A stretch of 64,000 bases of DNA from Curvularia sp. ZM96. Taxonomy: Eukaryota > Ascomycota > Dothideomycetes > Pleosporales > Pleosporaceae. The number at the start of each line of letters is the position of its first letter. The first letter of the stretch is position 1. Of the stretch, positions 36,801 through 48,903 are shown piece after piece. Below the pieces are notes generated by a model. It searched no databases. It saw only the letters and a list, made by a program, of their open reading frames with translations, and was not told the origin of the DNA. Both the position numbers and the translations under genes were made by a program. Location: the NCBI GenBank assembly GCA_022457065.1, contig JAJGBQ010000002.1, forward strand, positions 4,340,001 through 4,404,000, given 5' to 3'.

Positions 36801-37324
36801 GTGTTCCGTGGGCTCGGTTCAGCCGCTCTCTTCCTTCACCGGCTGACGCTATTAGGCCACCCGTACGGGCTCTTATGACGCCGTTCTCGACAGGTCGGGC
36901 ACGATACGGATTCTAGTAATCGCTCGCCGTACCTTACCGGCAGCATCCCAGGAGTTCTCCCACGATCCGACAGAAAAATGGATCCACGTGGGTCTCTTCC
37001 TTGGATTCTCGCACAAGACCAATGTCAAGTTGTTCCATGGTCTGGGGCGGTTGCGAATGTGGCATGGGGGATCATCGCGAACGACCCAAAACGTGCCCCA
37101 TCTCATCCCCTTCTCTCTGAGCTCATCTGTGTTAAATCCCCAGCCGTATTTCTCTCTGCCAGAGCGCCGTGACTCCAGCAACACCTCGCCTTCGCATGAC
37201 TGATTGATACACTGTCTTGGTCTTCTTTTAGTCGATCGTCATCCCAACGAGCGGTTCTTGTTTCGACCGTTTATTCATCATCTGTTGCTCCGTACAACCT
37301 GCACCCACGGCAAAGGGTTCAAAG
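33881..37324. other. 3.4-kb region, no gene recognised
   Basis: It includes the PKC1 promoter/leader and the upstream region of the PTH11-like gene. The frames present are short and lack domains. Near 36780 a short match to a tRNA B-box could not be extended to a tRNA. Confidence 0.4.
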
Positions 37325-38626
37325 ATGACTTACTTTGGTGACAAGGCACCAAACCTTGCTGCGTCTATCATCGCCCTCGCTGTCATTGCATACATCACCT
37401 ACGGTTTGCGAGTCTACACCAGGCTTTCAAATGGAGCTTGGGGTCTCGATGACTGGTCCATGACCTTAGCGACTGTGAGCCACTCTCCGTTTTTTCGCAC
37501 AACAGAAGTCATGCTGACATTGATTAATACAGCTTCCTTTCACGGCCCTAACGATATCCTGTATTGGCGGTGCATTCAGCGGTGTTGGCGTTCATGATGC
37601 CAGACTCTCACCAGAGGAGAAGGTCCAAGGAATGCAGGTATGTGCTCGTTTACAAGAGGCAATGATTCCTACTAACGTGCCCAGTTCTTTTTCTTCTTTG
37701 AGGTTTTCTATTGTTCGGCAATCATTCCCATCAAGCTGAGCATTTCTTTTATGCTCATTCGTATCGCCTCCCGAAGAAAGACGTACATATACAGCTTATA
37801 TGCAGTTTCTGCCATGTTCATTATCATGAACCTCATTGCCTTGCTGTACATCATCTTCCAGTGCGCCCCCGTCTCCTACGCCTGGGACACATCGACACCC
37901 GGTGGCAAATGCAACCCCCCGCAGACACTTGCCGATATATACTATGCGACCACAGCCATCAACATTGCCACGGATTGGTTTTGTGCGCTGCTGCCCATAC
38001 CACTGCTGTGGAACGTGCAGCTCAACAGGAATGCTAAGCTTTCTGTCGGCGTCATTCTCGGCCTAGGAGCCTTGTAAGTTCTACGTACCGCTCGCTTATC
38101 TCGTAAACACGATCGAACTAACACGCCACAAAGAGCCAGTTTGTCTGCATGCATTCGTCTCATTTACACGGTGAACCTTACAAGTTCGACGGATTACCTT
38201 CGTGAGTTACTCCTCCTGCGTTCCCGCAGATCGATACTAACATCCGCACTAGACGGTGTCGCAGATGTGATTCTCTGGGGTTACGCCGAAAACGGCGTTG
38301 GAATGATTGTAGGCTGTGTCGCTACGCTTCGTCCTCTTCTGCAGCGTGTCCTCAGATTAGGGAGTAGCGGAAGCAGCGCGGCCCCGTACCAAACCCCTTC
38401 CGCGGGTTATGCAAAACGACCTGCTGTCAAGAATCGTTTGACCGGCAGAGACGAAGAATGGGTCGCACTCGACGACAACAAATTGACAAACACTGTTCGT
38501 GGACAGGGTAGCGAAGAGCATATTTTGGGTGGAAAAGACTTTCATGGAATCCATGTCACGAGCACGGTGGAGCAACGAACAAGCTCAGCAGAGCTGCGAA
38601 ACAGCGCTCTGAAGGGAATACAATAA
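37325..38626 (+). CDS. PTH11-like integral membrane protein (fungal rhodopsin-fold domain)
   Basis: Five exons: 37325..37474, 37533..37637, 37685..38073, 38134..38201 and 38253..38626. Each intron has GT/AG borders and in-frame joins; the product is 361 aa. Seven hydrophobic segments span the first ~270 residues, the first immediately after the N-terminus (ASIIALAVIAYITYGLRVYTR). Family marks include GLDDW after helix 1, the IKLSISFMLIRI and CAPVSYAWD blocks, and DWFCALLPIPLLWNVQL before helix 6. A hydrophilic tail of ~85 residues follows. This large family is called PTH11-like or Rhodopsin_dom_fun; PTH11 itself is a surface-sensing receptor, but most members, this one included, have no known ligand. 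No CFEM domain. Confidence 0.88.
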
Positions 38627-40440
38627 TGAGGAGATTAAGTATTTGGTTTGTGGAGCGAAGACTATCTCAGTGCTCGAACGATACAAGACTACAGTACATA
38701 CACATAGTAACATTATAGAAACTTGAACAACAGCATTACCTGTATCTTTTCCTTCACTCAGTGACTGCATAGCCCCGTCTCCCCAAGCCGCGCAAAATAA
38801 CGTTATCAGACCCTGTTTTTGCCCGTGCCACACCAAATGCCGACAGTGGACGCCACATTTGTGTCAAAAAAAGCCACTAAACTCCACGGACCGCAGACGC
38901 TGGCACTTATTTGCCAACGCCTTGTCAACGCACTTAGTATTAGCACTACGCCCCGGGCGCACCAACGCTCCGCGGGACGGCGAATCTTTCCCTTGTTTCC
39001 CTTCACCCTCCTTCCCCCTTCGGGCGATTTTTTCCCTTACGCCCCAACCCCATGTTTTTCTTCCGCGGAATTCATCGCGCACGCCGCTGGGCCAAAACGG
39101 CTACTTGCTACTATGTATGTACCAGGTGGCGAATGCGAATGCGCTCGGCTCGGCTCGGGTCTCATGCTCTCTTGTTGTTTTTTGACGGACGGGAGAGAGT
39201 GTGCGGTGAAAAATGCGGCAAGTACAGCGGCGGGCAAGAGAATCAGCAAAGAAGCGACGGCAAAGAGCAGCGGCAGTTGGAGAGATGAAAAAAAAACGGT
39301 CTGTTCAGTAATGCTAGAAATTAAAATAGAAAATTAAGAAAAAAATATTCCCCTTGCGGACACTGCATGAAACGTAAGACGCGCGTCTGCGTCTTTGCCG
39401 CATATATGTGGGCGGGAGAGAGAGATCGCGAGATCGGGAAATTTGGGAATGCAGATACGAAGTAGATGCAGGAAAGTTGGGCAGGAATGCCATGTCGTTT
39501 GTCTTTTCGTCTTGCCTTTCCTGGGGCTGGCCCGTATAGTACGACGGGTTTCTGATCCTTCGCTCGCGGGAGGGCGGGAAAGACGGGCGGGATAGAGCTT
39601 ATGTAGGCTTTTTTTTCGCTTGCGTTGCCTTATGTACATGCATTCATACTAACATGTCACGTAAATGCATACTATGGGTTGAGCGATCTTCTCTCAGAGA
39701 GGTGCCTTGGACTAACTTGTAGGAGGAAATGGTGCGAGGTTCCTGCGTTAGAAATGGGTTTGTTGGTTATGCTTGGTTTGTGTGTTGGGACGCGGGTGCA
39801 AGCGATATTACTGAAGGTGGCCTTGTAGGATGCGCGCATGGGTGTGGCGGGGAGTTGGCAATTTTGCCAAGTTATGCAAGATGGAAATATGGGGCCGGCG
39901 GTATCGTTAGAACGAAACTCCACTTGTGCAAGAGGTTGAGAAATGGTGCTGGTTGTGGTGGGACTATGAAGTTGAGATGCGTGTGTCGTAACTGCCTTGC
40001 GATAGACGAATGATGGTCACATCGAAATTGGAGATGTGAATGAAAAGGCTGTTGGAGTTAATGCTACTATTCGATATCTATACGTTTTTGGTTAGTGGGG
40101 AAAATGGTACAACCCACTTGACGGTAGTCGGACCGAGGACGCTCATCGCTGGAGCTAAGAGAGTACAATCTCTTACAGTGTTTCAACGGCTGCAGTGCCT
40201 GGGGTACCGAGGTAAATGATCTCGTGGTTGAGTAATCCTGAGTTGGCGGAAGAGTGCAAAGAGGCCAATGGGATTCACGTTTGTTTGAGGGTTCGCAGAG
40301 CGAACAAGTGCAAACAGAAGTCATCACCATGACTTCCAGCCTCGCTCCCGCGCTTCTTGCCAGGGCTAATAGTCTCGTTTTTCGTTCTTGCATTTGCAGC
40401 GTCAAACATAGCCATGCCTGCAAATCTCTCTTCTACTTTA
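38627..40440. other. Intergenic, no gene recognised
   Basis: Only short overlapping frames without domains. Confidence 0.4.
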
Positions 40441-41230
40441 GTAGTGTCGCTCTCTTAGAATAGCATAGAAGAAACGTATACTAGAAGAAGGCGATAAAAT
40501 TTATTATTTCCCTCTATTACGTGAGCATATTCCTTAGAAATTCGATTAAAACAAATGTAGTGTGCTAGACGCTTGTCCGTAGACTAATCCGCGCCTAGAT
40601 AACGGAAGATAATTCTGTGATAATAGTTAGAGCTTGGATGATCGATGTAGCTAGGCACTAGACCAGATAGTTGTCCGCCTTGTTACTGCTCTTCATCATT
40701 ATCCGTGGTTAAGTTCTCAAGATCTTGGATTTGACGTGTATAATCTCCCCGTGGGGCCTTCTCTTTGCGATAATAAGCAATATAGTTATTATTACTACTA
40801 TCTACGTCGGGCGTAGAAAGAAAGTAGAGTTCTAGACAAGTCGAACACGAGCTGTCGAACGGCGTTTTGCGCTTAATAGCTTCGAGAACCTCGACCAACT
40901 TAACAGTCTCTAGGGTTATTTTAGAATGTGTAAAGTAGATAGTGAAACTAAAAAGTAGTAAGAGCGGGTAGGACACCTGGCTATTAAACACCATAAGCGC
41001 TTCGCGCCTAGAGTGATCTGTGAATAGGATAACATGTGTTTTAACGCGTTAAATACGTCCTCTAACCGCCCCACCCTCTCTTGGGAATCGCATGCTAGGG
41101 CCACGCGATTATGTTCAAATGGAACAGTGTGAGTCGATGGGTGTTGTTGAGGAAAGTGTAACGCAGGAGAGGTGGAGTAGCACAGGCACAAAACACGGGA
41201 AACGCTAAGGCCCCCATGGTTAGACAACCT
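40441..41230 (-). other. AT-rich fragment with unassigned frames
   Basis: Composition shifts to AT-rich with many CTA/ATA triplets. A minus-strand frame at 40683-40994 and an overlapping one at 40916-41227 together look like decayed coding sequence: 40683-40994 reads LETVKLVEVLEAIKRKTPFD and ends in an acidic tail DNDEEQ. No start codon, domain or terminal repeat is evident. It may be a remnant of a mobile element; that is a guess. Confidence 0.25.
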
Positions 41231-41666
41231 GCTGCCTGCATTAGTGACGGCAAGCTTTCCCAGCCCCTCATCTTTATAACCTAGACTTCGCCAGATGCTT
41301 TAGGTATTTTTCGCTCTGCTTTTGGGAAAAACGTACTACGAGCTGAGGGCTTTCGAATGTGTAAGCCATTTAGAAGCCATGTGTAGCAATTCTCGCGTTG
41401 TGCGCAAACCTCAATTCTCAGCGGGGCAATGTTGCCAAGCGCTGGCTGCCTACAGTAGTGTGATCCCACCTATTTCTTATAAAGCATTGTAGCTCGACTC
41501 GCGCCCAGCAAGCAGGACCACTTCTACGCAACTCATTTGAGACACACCTATACATTTCTTCTCCGCAGCTAGAGACTATTGCAACCCGCCGTCTTTCATA
41601 AGTGGTCTGTCCGCTGTCATCGAACCCAGCCTGGTCTTGACCGACTGATTTCCTTATTTTTCAGAA

Positions 41667-44600
41667 ATGTCGACTTCTTCTGGCAGCGTCTTCGGAGAGA
41701 CTCTTCAAACAATCACCAACACTAAGCTAGAGGAACTCTCGAAACAACGTAGAAGCTTTGAAGAATCGAAATTCAAACTGCTAGGGTCTGTAAACTCCGA
41801 GAAGGATGCGCTCAAGCGTGTATGCCTCCTAATCGATGGACTAAAAGAATCCTTTGGCATTCAAACAGACGGAAAAGCAAAGTATGGGCGGGCTGGCCAA
41901 TTGACTAGTAGTGGATCTCGCAATACCCGTCTCGAGACTGATCTCCAGAATCTGAGTCGTTTCATTGAGCAGGCTCGCTTTGACCCCTCCGTCTCAGGAA
42001 AGGTTCTTAAGAATTGGGAGAAGACACTACTTCAGTACCTTTCCGTTCAATCTACCAAGTTCGAGTTCGCCGACCTCTATGGGAAGCTGGTCACCGAATG
42101 GCTTTCTTCCGAGGCGTCTCCAAATGATGGAGATGTTGAGATGGCTGAGAGCTTTGAGGAATTACCTGGCGCAAAAAAGCTAGCCAATCGCACAGCATGG
42201 GAGAAGGAGGTCTTCCAGGCTGCTGAGGTAGATGAGAAAGTTGTGAGATCGTATCTCGAAGGTCTATTTATGAACGGCAAGAAAGAAAATGCTATGGCAA
42301 TCGGCGACTTGCGCGTGAAGGTTACAGACTTCGAAAACAGTTTGACTGGCGCAAATTTGTTCAACGTACACTCATACTCACTTCGTTCGACCATCAAAGG
42401 GCTCCGAGCCACTGACCTACTTTCAAACGAGAAGCGCGAAGCACTGGCAGATTTTCTTGACAACGGTTAATAATATATGCACTTTTTTAAAGACTTTAAC
42501 TGACAACCGCATTAGAAGTAATACTGAAAGAGCTCTGCGACATTCTTAATATGCGCATGGCAGCTCTCGATCGTTGGACGTGGGGACCACAAGTCTTAGT
42601 GGAGCAGCGCAGGAAGATCAATGGCGAATTTTCCATCCATTTTGACCCGGATTTGTTGCAAGCTATTTTTCTGCATCACATCGGCGTGCGATGGTATGTC
42701 AACTTCTTTCGGGCTGTATCGACAGAATTAATACCCAATTGACAGGTCTGTTTTCTTCAAATCCGCATTCTTGGAGTTGCATAAACACGATGCTTGGAAG
42801 AGCTCTTCGACGGAAGTTCCAAAGACTGACCGTTTGCGGCGCTCGTATTTCCTAGGTAAAAAAGGCACAAAAATGTCCACCAGTCTAGAGCAGAAGCGGA
42901 AAAGCGTACATCACTACAGGTACTTTGCACAGAGATTGCTTGACTCTGATACGCAGCAAATCGAAGCTGAAGAAGGCGAAGAGGAAGCAGAGTATGGAGG
43001 ATACGTTGCCGCAAACCAGAAACGGCTCAAGGTCATGAGAACCCCAGACCAAGCCCATCGTTCAAAGGAAGCTTATTCAGCAAGTTCACCAGTCCTATAC
43101 TCCCCTATCGTGAGGAGAGAGATGGCAGAGGAGGAATTCGGTTTAGTTGAGGAAGAAAGCCATAATGACGAATTCCGCGATTTCGAGGACGAAATGTATC
43201 TTCACCAGCCCAAGAAACCCATGGAGTCCAAGCAGAGCCTGCTTCACCTTGTTTCTAGCGAGGTTATTATCAACACTCGGATACATGGCGAGTTTACCTG
43301 TGTCCACACGACTTTTGATTCTTGGAATCAACTTTTACCGCACCAGACCATATCAGCAGTTCTTGATTTCCTTGGTGTCTCAGCGAAGTGGAGGTCTTTC
43401 ATTGAGAGGTACCTACAGGCTCCATTGAAGTTTATAGACGACCCGTCATCCGAGCCGCGTTTTCGTCGGCGAGGCATGCCAGATTCTCATGCTCTGAGCG
43501 ATACGCTGGGCGAAGCAGTGCTCTTATGTCTCGACTTCGCTGTCAACCAGGCTACTGGCGGACCAGACCTGTATCGCCTTGGCAATGAAATATGGTTTTG
43601 GAGCAAGGAGTATGAGACCTGTGTAAGCGCTTGGGCCAGCATCCTCAAATTCACAGGCATTATGGGAGTCAAGGTCAGTTACTGTTCCTCAAGATTCGGT
43701 CATGGCGGCTGACAAGAAGACCAGCTGGATGCAAAGAAAACCGGTAGTGTACGCATCTCACGCGAAGGCGAGAAAGCCATCGACGATCGTATTCCATCAG
43801 GCGAGATCCGATGGGGCTTCTTGCAGCTCGATCCAAGAACTGGTCGGTTTGAGATTGACCAGAAGATGGTTGATGGTCACATAGAAGAGCTCCGCACACA
43901 ACTACAAGGCAAATCGAAGAGTGTTATCGACTATATTCAAGTCTGGGTATGTCACCTAATTCAAGCAAGTGCTATTGCAGCTGACTAATGTCCGAAAACA
44001 GAATTCATATGCGGCCACGTTCTTCAGCTCGAATTTCGGGAAAGCTGCTAATTGCTTCGGCCGTGAACACGTAGACAAGCTACTTGCTATCCATCGCCAT
44101 ATTCAGCAGAGCATTTTCCCTGATGGTAGCATCGTTCAGCACCTCAAGCAAATGATAGAAGAACGCTTCTCGGTGAAAGAGGTACCGGATGGCTTCCTCT
44201 TCTTTCCAGTTGAACTGGGAGGTCTTGATCTCAAGTCACCATTCGTGCATCTTTTGCAGATCCGGGAATCAGTCAAAGAAAACCCTTACGAGTTGATCGA
44301 TGAATACGAACAACAGGAGCGCGAAGACTACATCATTGCCAAATCTCTGTTTGATAAGGGCGGTATCCGAAGCGCGGCTAATCCTAACTGGAAACCCGAA
44401 GATGCCGATACGTTCTTCTCTTTCGAAGAGTTCTCCAAGTACCGTGAGGTATTTGGTGGCTTCAAAAACGCAAACTTGCTGAATACTTATAAGGAATTGC
44501 TCAAGCGGCCACATGAACAACCTGTCACTCTCAGTGTGTTAGTCAAGCAAGCACTAGACCAGCTCTCGGGCCAGAGCAACCTACGAGGCATCCTTGCCGA

Positions 44601-44757
44601 ATGGGAAAGGATGGAAGCCTACTGGAAGTGGATTGCTCAGATGTATGGCCCAGAGATGATTGAGACGTTCGGTGGTCTTAACGTGGTTGACTTTGGGTTG
44701 CTGCCCATTGGTATGGTGTCCATGTTCAGACAGCGGCGTACTAAATGGCAAGGTTGA
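41667..44757 (+). CDS. Cellular reverse-transcriptase-like protein (rvt family)
   Basis: Five exons: 41667..42465, 42516..42693, 42746..43673, 43725..43946 and 44002..44757. Introns are 50-55 nt and the product is 960 aa. Every join is in frame and conserved-looking. The N-terminal ~270 residues include a helical/coiled stretch (TNTKLEELSKQRRSFEESKF). The middle carries an RT core: VHTTFDSWNQLLPH (motif A region), RRRGMPDSHALSDTLGEAVL (motif B), LYRLGNEIWFW where the catalytic xDD of motif C is expected, and FTGIMGVKLDAKKTGSVRI (motif D/E-like Lys). A long helical C-terminus follows. It resembles the single-copy, intron-bearing RT genes (rvt) known in fungi, which are not retrotransposons: there are no LTRs, RNase H, integrase or endonuclease here. 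GNE instead of xDD suggests lost or changed catalysis. Confidence 0.72.
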
Positions 44758-45367
44758 TGCGGGCATGAAATGATTTCAGTTAGGTAAATATTTCCCGGGA
44801 ATCAAACAATATGGCTATCACGATGCAATTCATAGCTGCTGTCGATGATAATGAGATCATACTATACCGTTGTAAAGTGTCGCTTATCTTGACCTCGTAT
44901 AAATAATGTGGAGAGGCTTCTACAACTGGAACATCAGGTTTTTACAAGCTGGCCGAGAGAACAAGTATTATTTACCAGGCCAAGATGTAGCTCGATGGAA
45001 CTGGTTATCCGAGCGTCTCCCGCGCACATACTTTTGCTTCAGTCTCACGTATATCAATCTACCTCTTTGCTCACAATTTCTGATTTATCTAATTCCATTG
45101 GGCTCAGCAAAAGTAGTGAAGTGCATATGAAGGCACGACGGGCATCGTAAAAGCTGTCATCGAATACCTGGACCATCGCGCATGATTCTCAGTATTCCCG
45201 ATGGTCATATACCACGACTTTTGAGGCAAACGCTTGCTGAAATACAAAAAGATGGCCGCGTTACGCAAGTGGGGCAAAGAGAGCACCAAAAATACCTGGA
45301 AATAAATTAATGACACACTGAGCTTCTGGGTAACTACAAATTAACTCGGTTGTCTTGTCGATCAGTT
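44758..45367. other. Intergenic, no gene recognised
   Basis: Lies between the RT-like gene and the kinase pseudogene; nothing recognised. Confidence 0.35.
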
Positions 45368-46191
45368 ATGACTACTTGGATCGACGCATCGGACGACTCG
45401 AAGCGCATACTGTAAGAAGCGTCTGTTTCCCAATCTTATACAATACCATGGCCCAAAACCGCTCATATCGGCTTATTTGATGAGACCGGCGATGCCTCTG
45501 TAATTTGGGTGATAGGAAGTGATGTGATGTCTTGTGCAAAATCAGGTACATCGAGGAAGGAGTCACGTCAGAATCAGTTACCTTGGACTATGTTCAAGAC
45601 AAACAACCTAGGTTTGATACACCAAGATATTGTGCCACATCTCTTACATAGACCGCTCGTATTTGTTACTTCGGAGGTTACCGGGTCGGACGCTCGATAG
45701 CGCTTGGTCAAGCTTAACTGACCAACAGCGAGCCTATTACGTCAATACCATCGCGGCTATATGCGAAGAGATGGCAAATTGGGAAGGAGATATGCTTGGC
45801 GGTGTAGATGGTTAGAACATGCCAGAGTCATACCTTCAGCCCAAAAGAAAACAACGCTATGGCACAGTTCTAGAGACTTCTCAGAAAATCGGCATGGACT
45901 GCTCAAGCCTCGTGTTCTCCCACAATGATCTCGGACCTGGCAACATCATCATGGGCCTACAATTAGAGAGAATAGGGTAACACATTTTCAAATATTGGGC
46001 TGGGGGGCGCAGGGTGGGTAAGAATCAAGTTTCGCGTTTTTTTAGAGTCAGATCTGCTCTCTGCTGTGGCCGATTCCTACACCACAAACATATTAGAGAT
46101 CAGAATTCGAACGGCTCTCGGGGAAAAGAGACTTCAACTTTATTCAGATATATACATGGGCTGGCATTGGAAAAGATTATCTGGCGATTGA
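45368..46191 (+). pseudogene. Aminoglycoside-phosphotransferase-like kinase pseudogene
   Basis: Pieces of the fungal APH-type phosphotransferase family occur in order but in different frames. They are GDASVIWVIGSDVMSCAK (~45490), YIEEGVTSESVTLDYVQD (~45545), RRLPGRTLDSAWSSLTDQQR (~45675) and GMDCSSLVFSHNDLGPGNII (~45895). A WVRIKFRV segment (~46015) is the last. The catalytic-loop pattern HND...N is still readable. At least three frameshifts and an in-frame TAG (45813-45815, where a CAG Gln codon fits the family) separate them. The TAG fits C-to-T change in a CpA context, i.e. RIP. Intact members phosphorylate small molecules of mostly unknown identity. Confidence 0.75.
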
Positions 46192-46449
46192 CTGAAAGTT
46201 CCTGGAGCTCATGCACGTGGTGAGTCGACGCTGCCAATCCGTTTGCGGTCCGTGGATGCTCTTGGAAAGTCGCAGATTAGATCGCTTACGTTAGTGTAAG
46301 AATATTACTAAATAAGGCTAGGCTAGGCAGCAATACATTACCGGGACTCCAAACCACACCACCTAGTCAAGCACGTAGGCTCAACCGCATCTGCCTCAAT
46401 CCTTTGTCGACGCTTTACGCACAATACACATACGTCTGTTCTCAGCAAC

Positions 46450-47019
46450 ATGGGCATGCTCACTTTGGTTCGGGGCTTCAAGTTGAGTGTCTCTGCTTTC
46501 GACAATTTTCTCGGAGCCAACGGCCGCCCGCCTCTTGAGGGATATCAGCCTTTTCCTGAAGAGGATGAAGACATCGTTAAAATCTTCAGAGACCACGGCA
46601 TAGACTGTGATGTCAGGATCTTCGTGCCACAAATGACCGGACATAATAACTCGCATCATCTATATGTCTGTTGCGATTGGATCCATGTGTATACTCAGAA
46701 GGATATTGACGATGTATTCCAAGAGCCAGTACCACCTGCGTTTGAAAAGGTGCGCGAACTGCTTGGAGCAGAGTCGGAAATTCGAAGGTACATCGTGTAC
46801 AACTACGACAGAGACATGAGAACTCCAGAAGAATTGATAAAGCGCAACACAGTAAGTCGACTGCTGTTTAAGATAGAAGTGAAGCTGGCTAATTTAGATT
46901 AGCCGCCGATCGAGTGTGGCATTTGTGATGCTGTTTTCGGTTACTGGCACGCTCGGATGAAGCATCGCCACGACGAGCATGGGCTTTCCGAAGAATGGGA
47001 TCCATTGCCTGACTGCTAG
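46450..47019 (+). CDS. Hypothetical protein with C-terminal C2H2-like motif
   Basis: Two exons, 46450..46851 and 46903..47019, with a 51-nt intron (GTAAGT...TTAG); the product is 172 aa. Splicing replaces an unrelated tail with CGICDAVFGYWHARMKHRHD, a C-x2-C...H-x(n)-H arrangement like a zinc finger, and ends at a stop after DPLPDC. The N-terminal two-thirds (MGMLTLVRGFKLSVSAFDNF, then FRDHGIDCDVRIFVPQ) reads as an ordinary compact fungal protein, but I do not recognise a named family. It is intact, although its neighbours on both sides are decayed. Confidence 0.6.
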
Positions 47020-47825
47020 TTCATGGGCCGATGTCAAGGTTGTACGAGGCAAGGAACTGAGCGCGCTTTTGTCACTCGCTGAGGAACGCGACGCTGTGAA
47101 CATTGCCAACAGTACCCAACCATGATCAATGGTCATGACAAGAGCATGTCTCCCGTACAATTCCATTAGAAGGCCAAGGCATCAGGGGCATCCATTACAT
47201 GGGATATTCGTGATTGTGTTCGACGTGCCTTAGCCACTACAAAGAGCAATAGCAAAGGTTCATAATTCAGCTTGTTCAATGACTATGCTTCTCTCTGCCA
47301 CTGAGTTTCTCGTTCGTCGTCCACATGTGTCACCCTAGTGATTTTTCCTGCAACTAGACTTCGCGACTAATGTCACGCTGCAGGGAGACTTTACCACTGT
47401 TCATATCATCTGTGGCTTTTACGAATCCCCAAGTCATCACGTCATTTGGAGTCTCTGCCGCAGCCCTGAAGCTGGTTCTATGGGAAATATTGGATAAGGT
47501 ATGCTACGGGGCGTCTACCGATTTATTCCGTACACCAGTTTCTGTAGTTGTTGGGTCGGCTCCGGAGCGATGTGCGGATATGTTTCATCAAAGTGGCTAG
47601 GATTGGATATAAGATGCTGAGCTGGTTGTCGCGGGATGAGGATTACTGGGTCGTGAGTTGCTAGCTTGATGTTCTACTCTGCCGAGTCGACGGGTTTTCG
47701 TTAGCTGCAAGTGATTCTGGGGCAAAGAGGCCATCAGCTGCCTGAACGATAGTGTCATCTATCGTCAGATGCCAAGGGTCCTCGATGAATCGAAATAATC
47801 GGATAAAAATTGTCCCTACCACAAT
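47020..47825. other. Intergenic, no gene recognised
   Basis: Short frames only; none has coding features. Confidence 0.35.
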
Positions 47826-48075
47826 AGTGCAGCCACTCACCAACTCTGGTCAAACTCGCTTTTAGAGATATGAGGCAAATACAAACAGACCTAAGTGGTA
47901 GTGAATTTCGCATTCATTAATTACCGCTCATCAGTCCTACTGCCACACCGATGATGTGACACCTATCCGTTTGTATAGTATACTTTATTAGGCAACTATA
48001 AGAAATACAACAAGACAGTCATCAGCTACTACTTGTCCTAGATTTTGGCGCGCCTATCAACCAGTCTACCGAGTT
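47826..48075 (+). repeat. Left arm of inverted duplication (upstream region of copy L)
   Basis: The segment matches the reverse complement of 52705-52940 along its length, with diverged stretches dominated by transitions. In one 38-bp stretch all six differences are transitions. Its core, 47956..48002, is identical over 47 bp. It is the upstream region of the left family copy, just as the right arm is for the right copy. Confidence 0.85.
47956..48002 (+). promoter_or_regulatory. 47-bp perfectly conserved inverted block, left
   Basis: Identical to the reverse complement of 52764..52810. It contains the odd palindrome GTATAGTATAC and a TTTATTAGG segment. It lies about 80-125 bp before the ATG of copy L. 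Identity inside flanks that have clearly diverged suggests selection or gene conversion; a promoter role is inference. Confidence 0.55.
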
Positions 48076-48079
48076 ACAG

Positions 48080-48903
48080 ATGGCACAGGCACAGTAAGTA
48101 CATCTACACAGTTAACATTTTTGTAACCAGTCTCATCGATACAAAGGCAAGCAGCACCAGCATTCCAACTACCATAGCATTTCTAGGACCACTGGTGTGT
48201 GGTTCGTGAACAAGTTAGTGCACTTTATAAGAGAGGTCCTAGATATGGATACGAAGATATCGTATCTCATATATGGCAGCAAATATGCCAGGTGTACTTT
48301 CTCAACTATGGAAACCCGGCATGGAAAATCCACCGAGAACCATATAGAGGCCTGCCCCCGAAAAGGGTTTCAGATGCCAGGCCAGATGTTACCACGATCA
48401 GGGTGACTCAAGGCCAGCAGCAGCAAGATCCACCGGAGTACCATACCAGAGACTATCTATGGATAGAACGTAAGGCAGCAACTCAAGATAATCCTCACGG
48501 CTGGAAGGACGTGTTGCGCGAGTCCGTCGGTCGGCTGGCTGGAGCCCATCCTAATCGAGAAATCTTCCTGATTCTCGGTGTAGGAGTCATATGCATGTGG
48601 TTTTTGTGGGATCCGCTAAATCAGCGGCCGTCCCAAGCACAGCTCTCTATCCGTCGAGCGAACAACGCTGGGGCTTGGCCGGTCGACCCGCGGATCAAGG
48701 CGCTCCAGTCCACAGCCTGGGTGGATGTAACGAGTGGCGAGATCCGCTCCGAAAATGCCATGGAAATCGAATGCTGGAAGATGGTGCAGGTTGGGGGCCA
48801 AAATGTTCTTCAAAACATTAACGACCTAAACTCGCTTGAACAGTTTCTGATTAGCGTTCGAAACGCTGTTCTTCCAGGACTAAATCCACCAGAGTTTTCT
48901 TAA
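48080..48903 (+). pseudogene. PD-(D/E)XK-like family, copy L (left, plus strand)
   Basis: The ancestral start ATGGCACA at 48080 is followed by an intron (GTAAGTAC from 48094, acceptor about 48146) at the same place as in copy R. In the domain frame a TAG at 48184..48186 stands where copy R has Trp (HFWDH), a G-to-A change in RIP context. Downstream, 48187..48903 is open for ~238 codons: a helical start (YKRGPRYGYEDIVSHIW), RPDVTTIRV, YLWIERKA (the PD...ExK signature), and HGWKDVL. It continues with a hydrophobic strand (EIFLILGVGVICMWFLWDP) and WPVDPRIKAL, and ends EQFLISVRNAVLPGLNPPEFS. Compared with copy M it lacks a ~270-residue section before the final ~30 residues. Family unknown to me. 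Confidence 0.7.

Noticed and set aside
36770..36810. tRNA gene suggested by a GTTCGAGTC B-box match
   Set aside because: The T-stem does not pair and no acceptor, D or anticodon arms could be formed around it.
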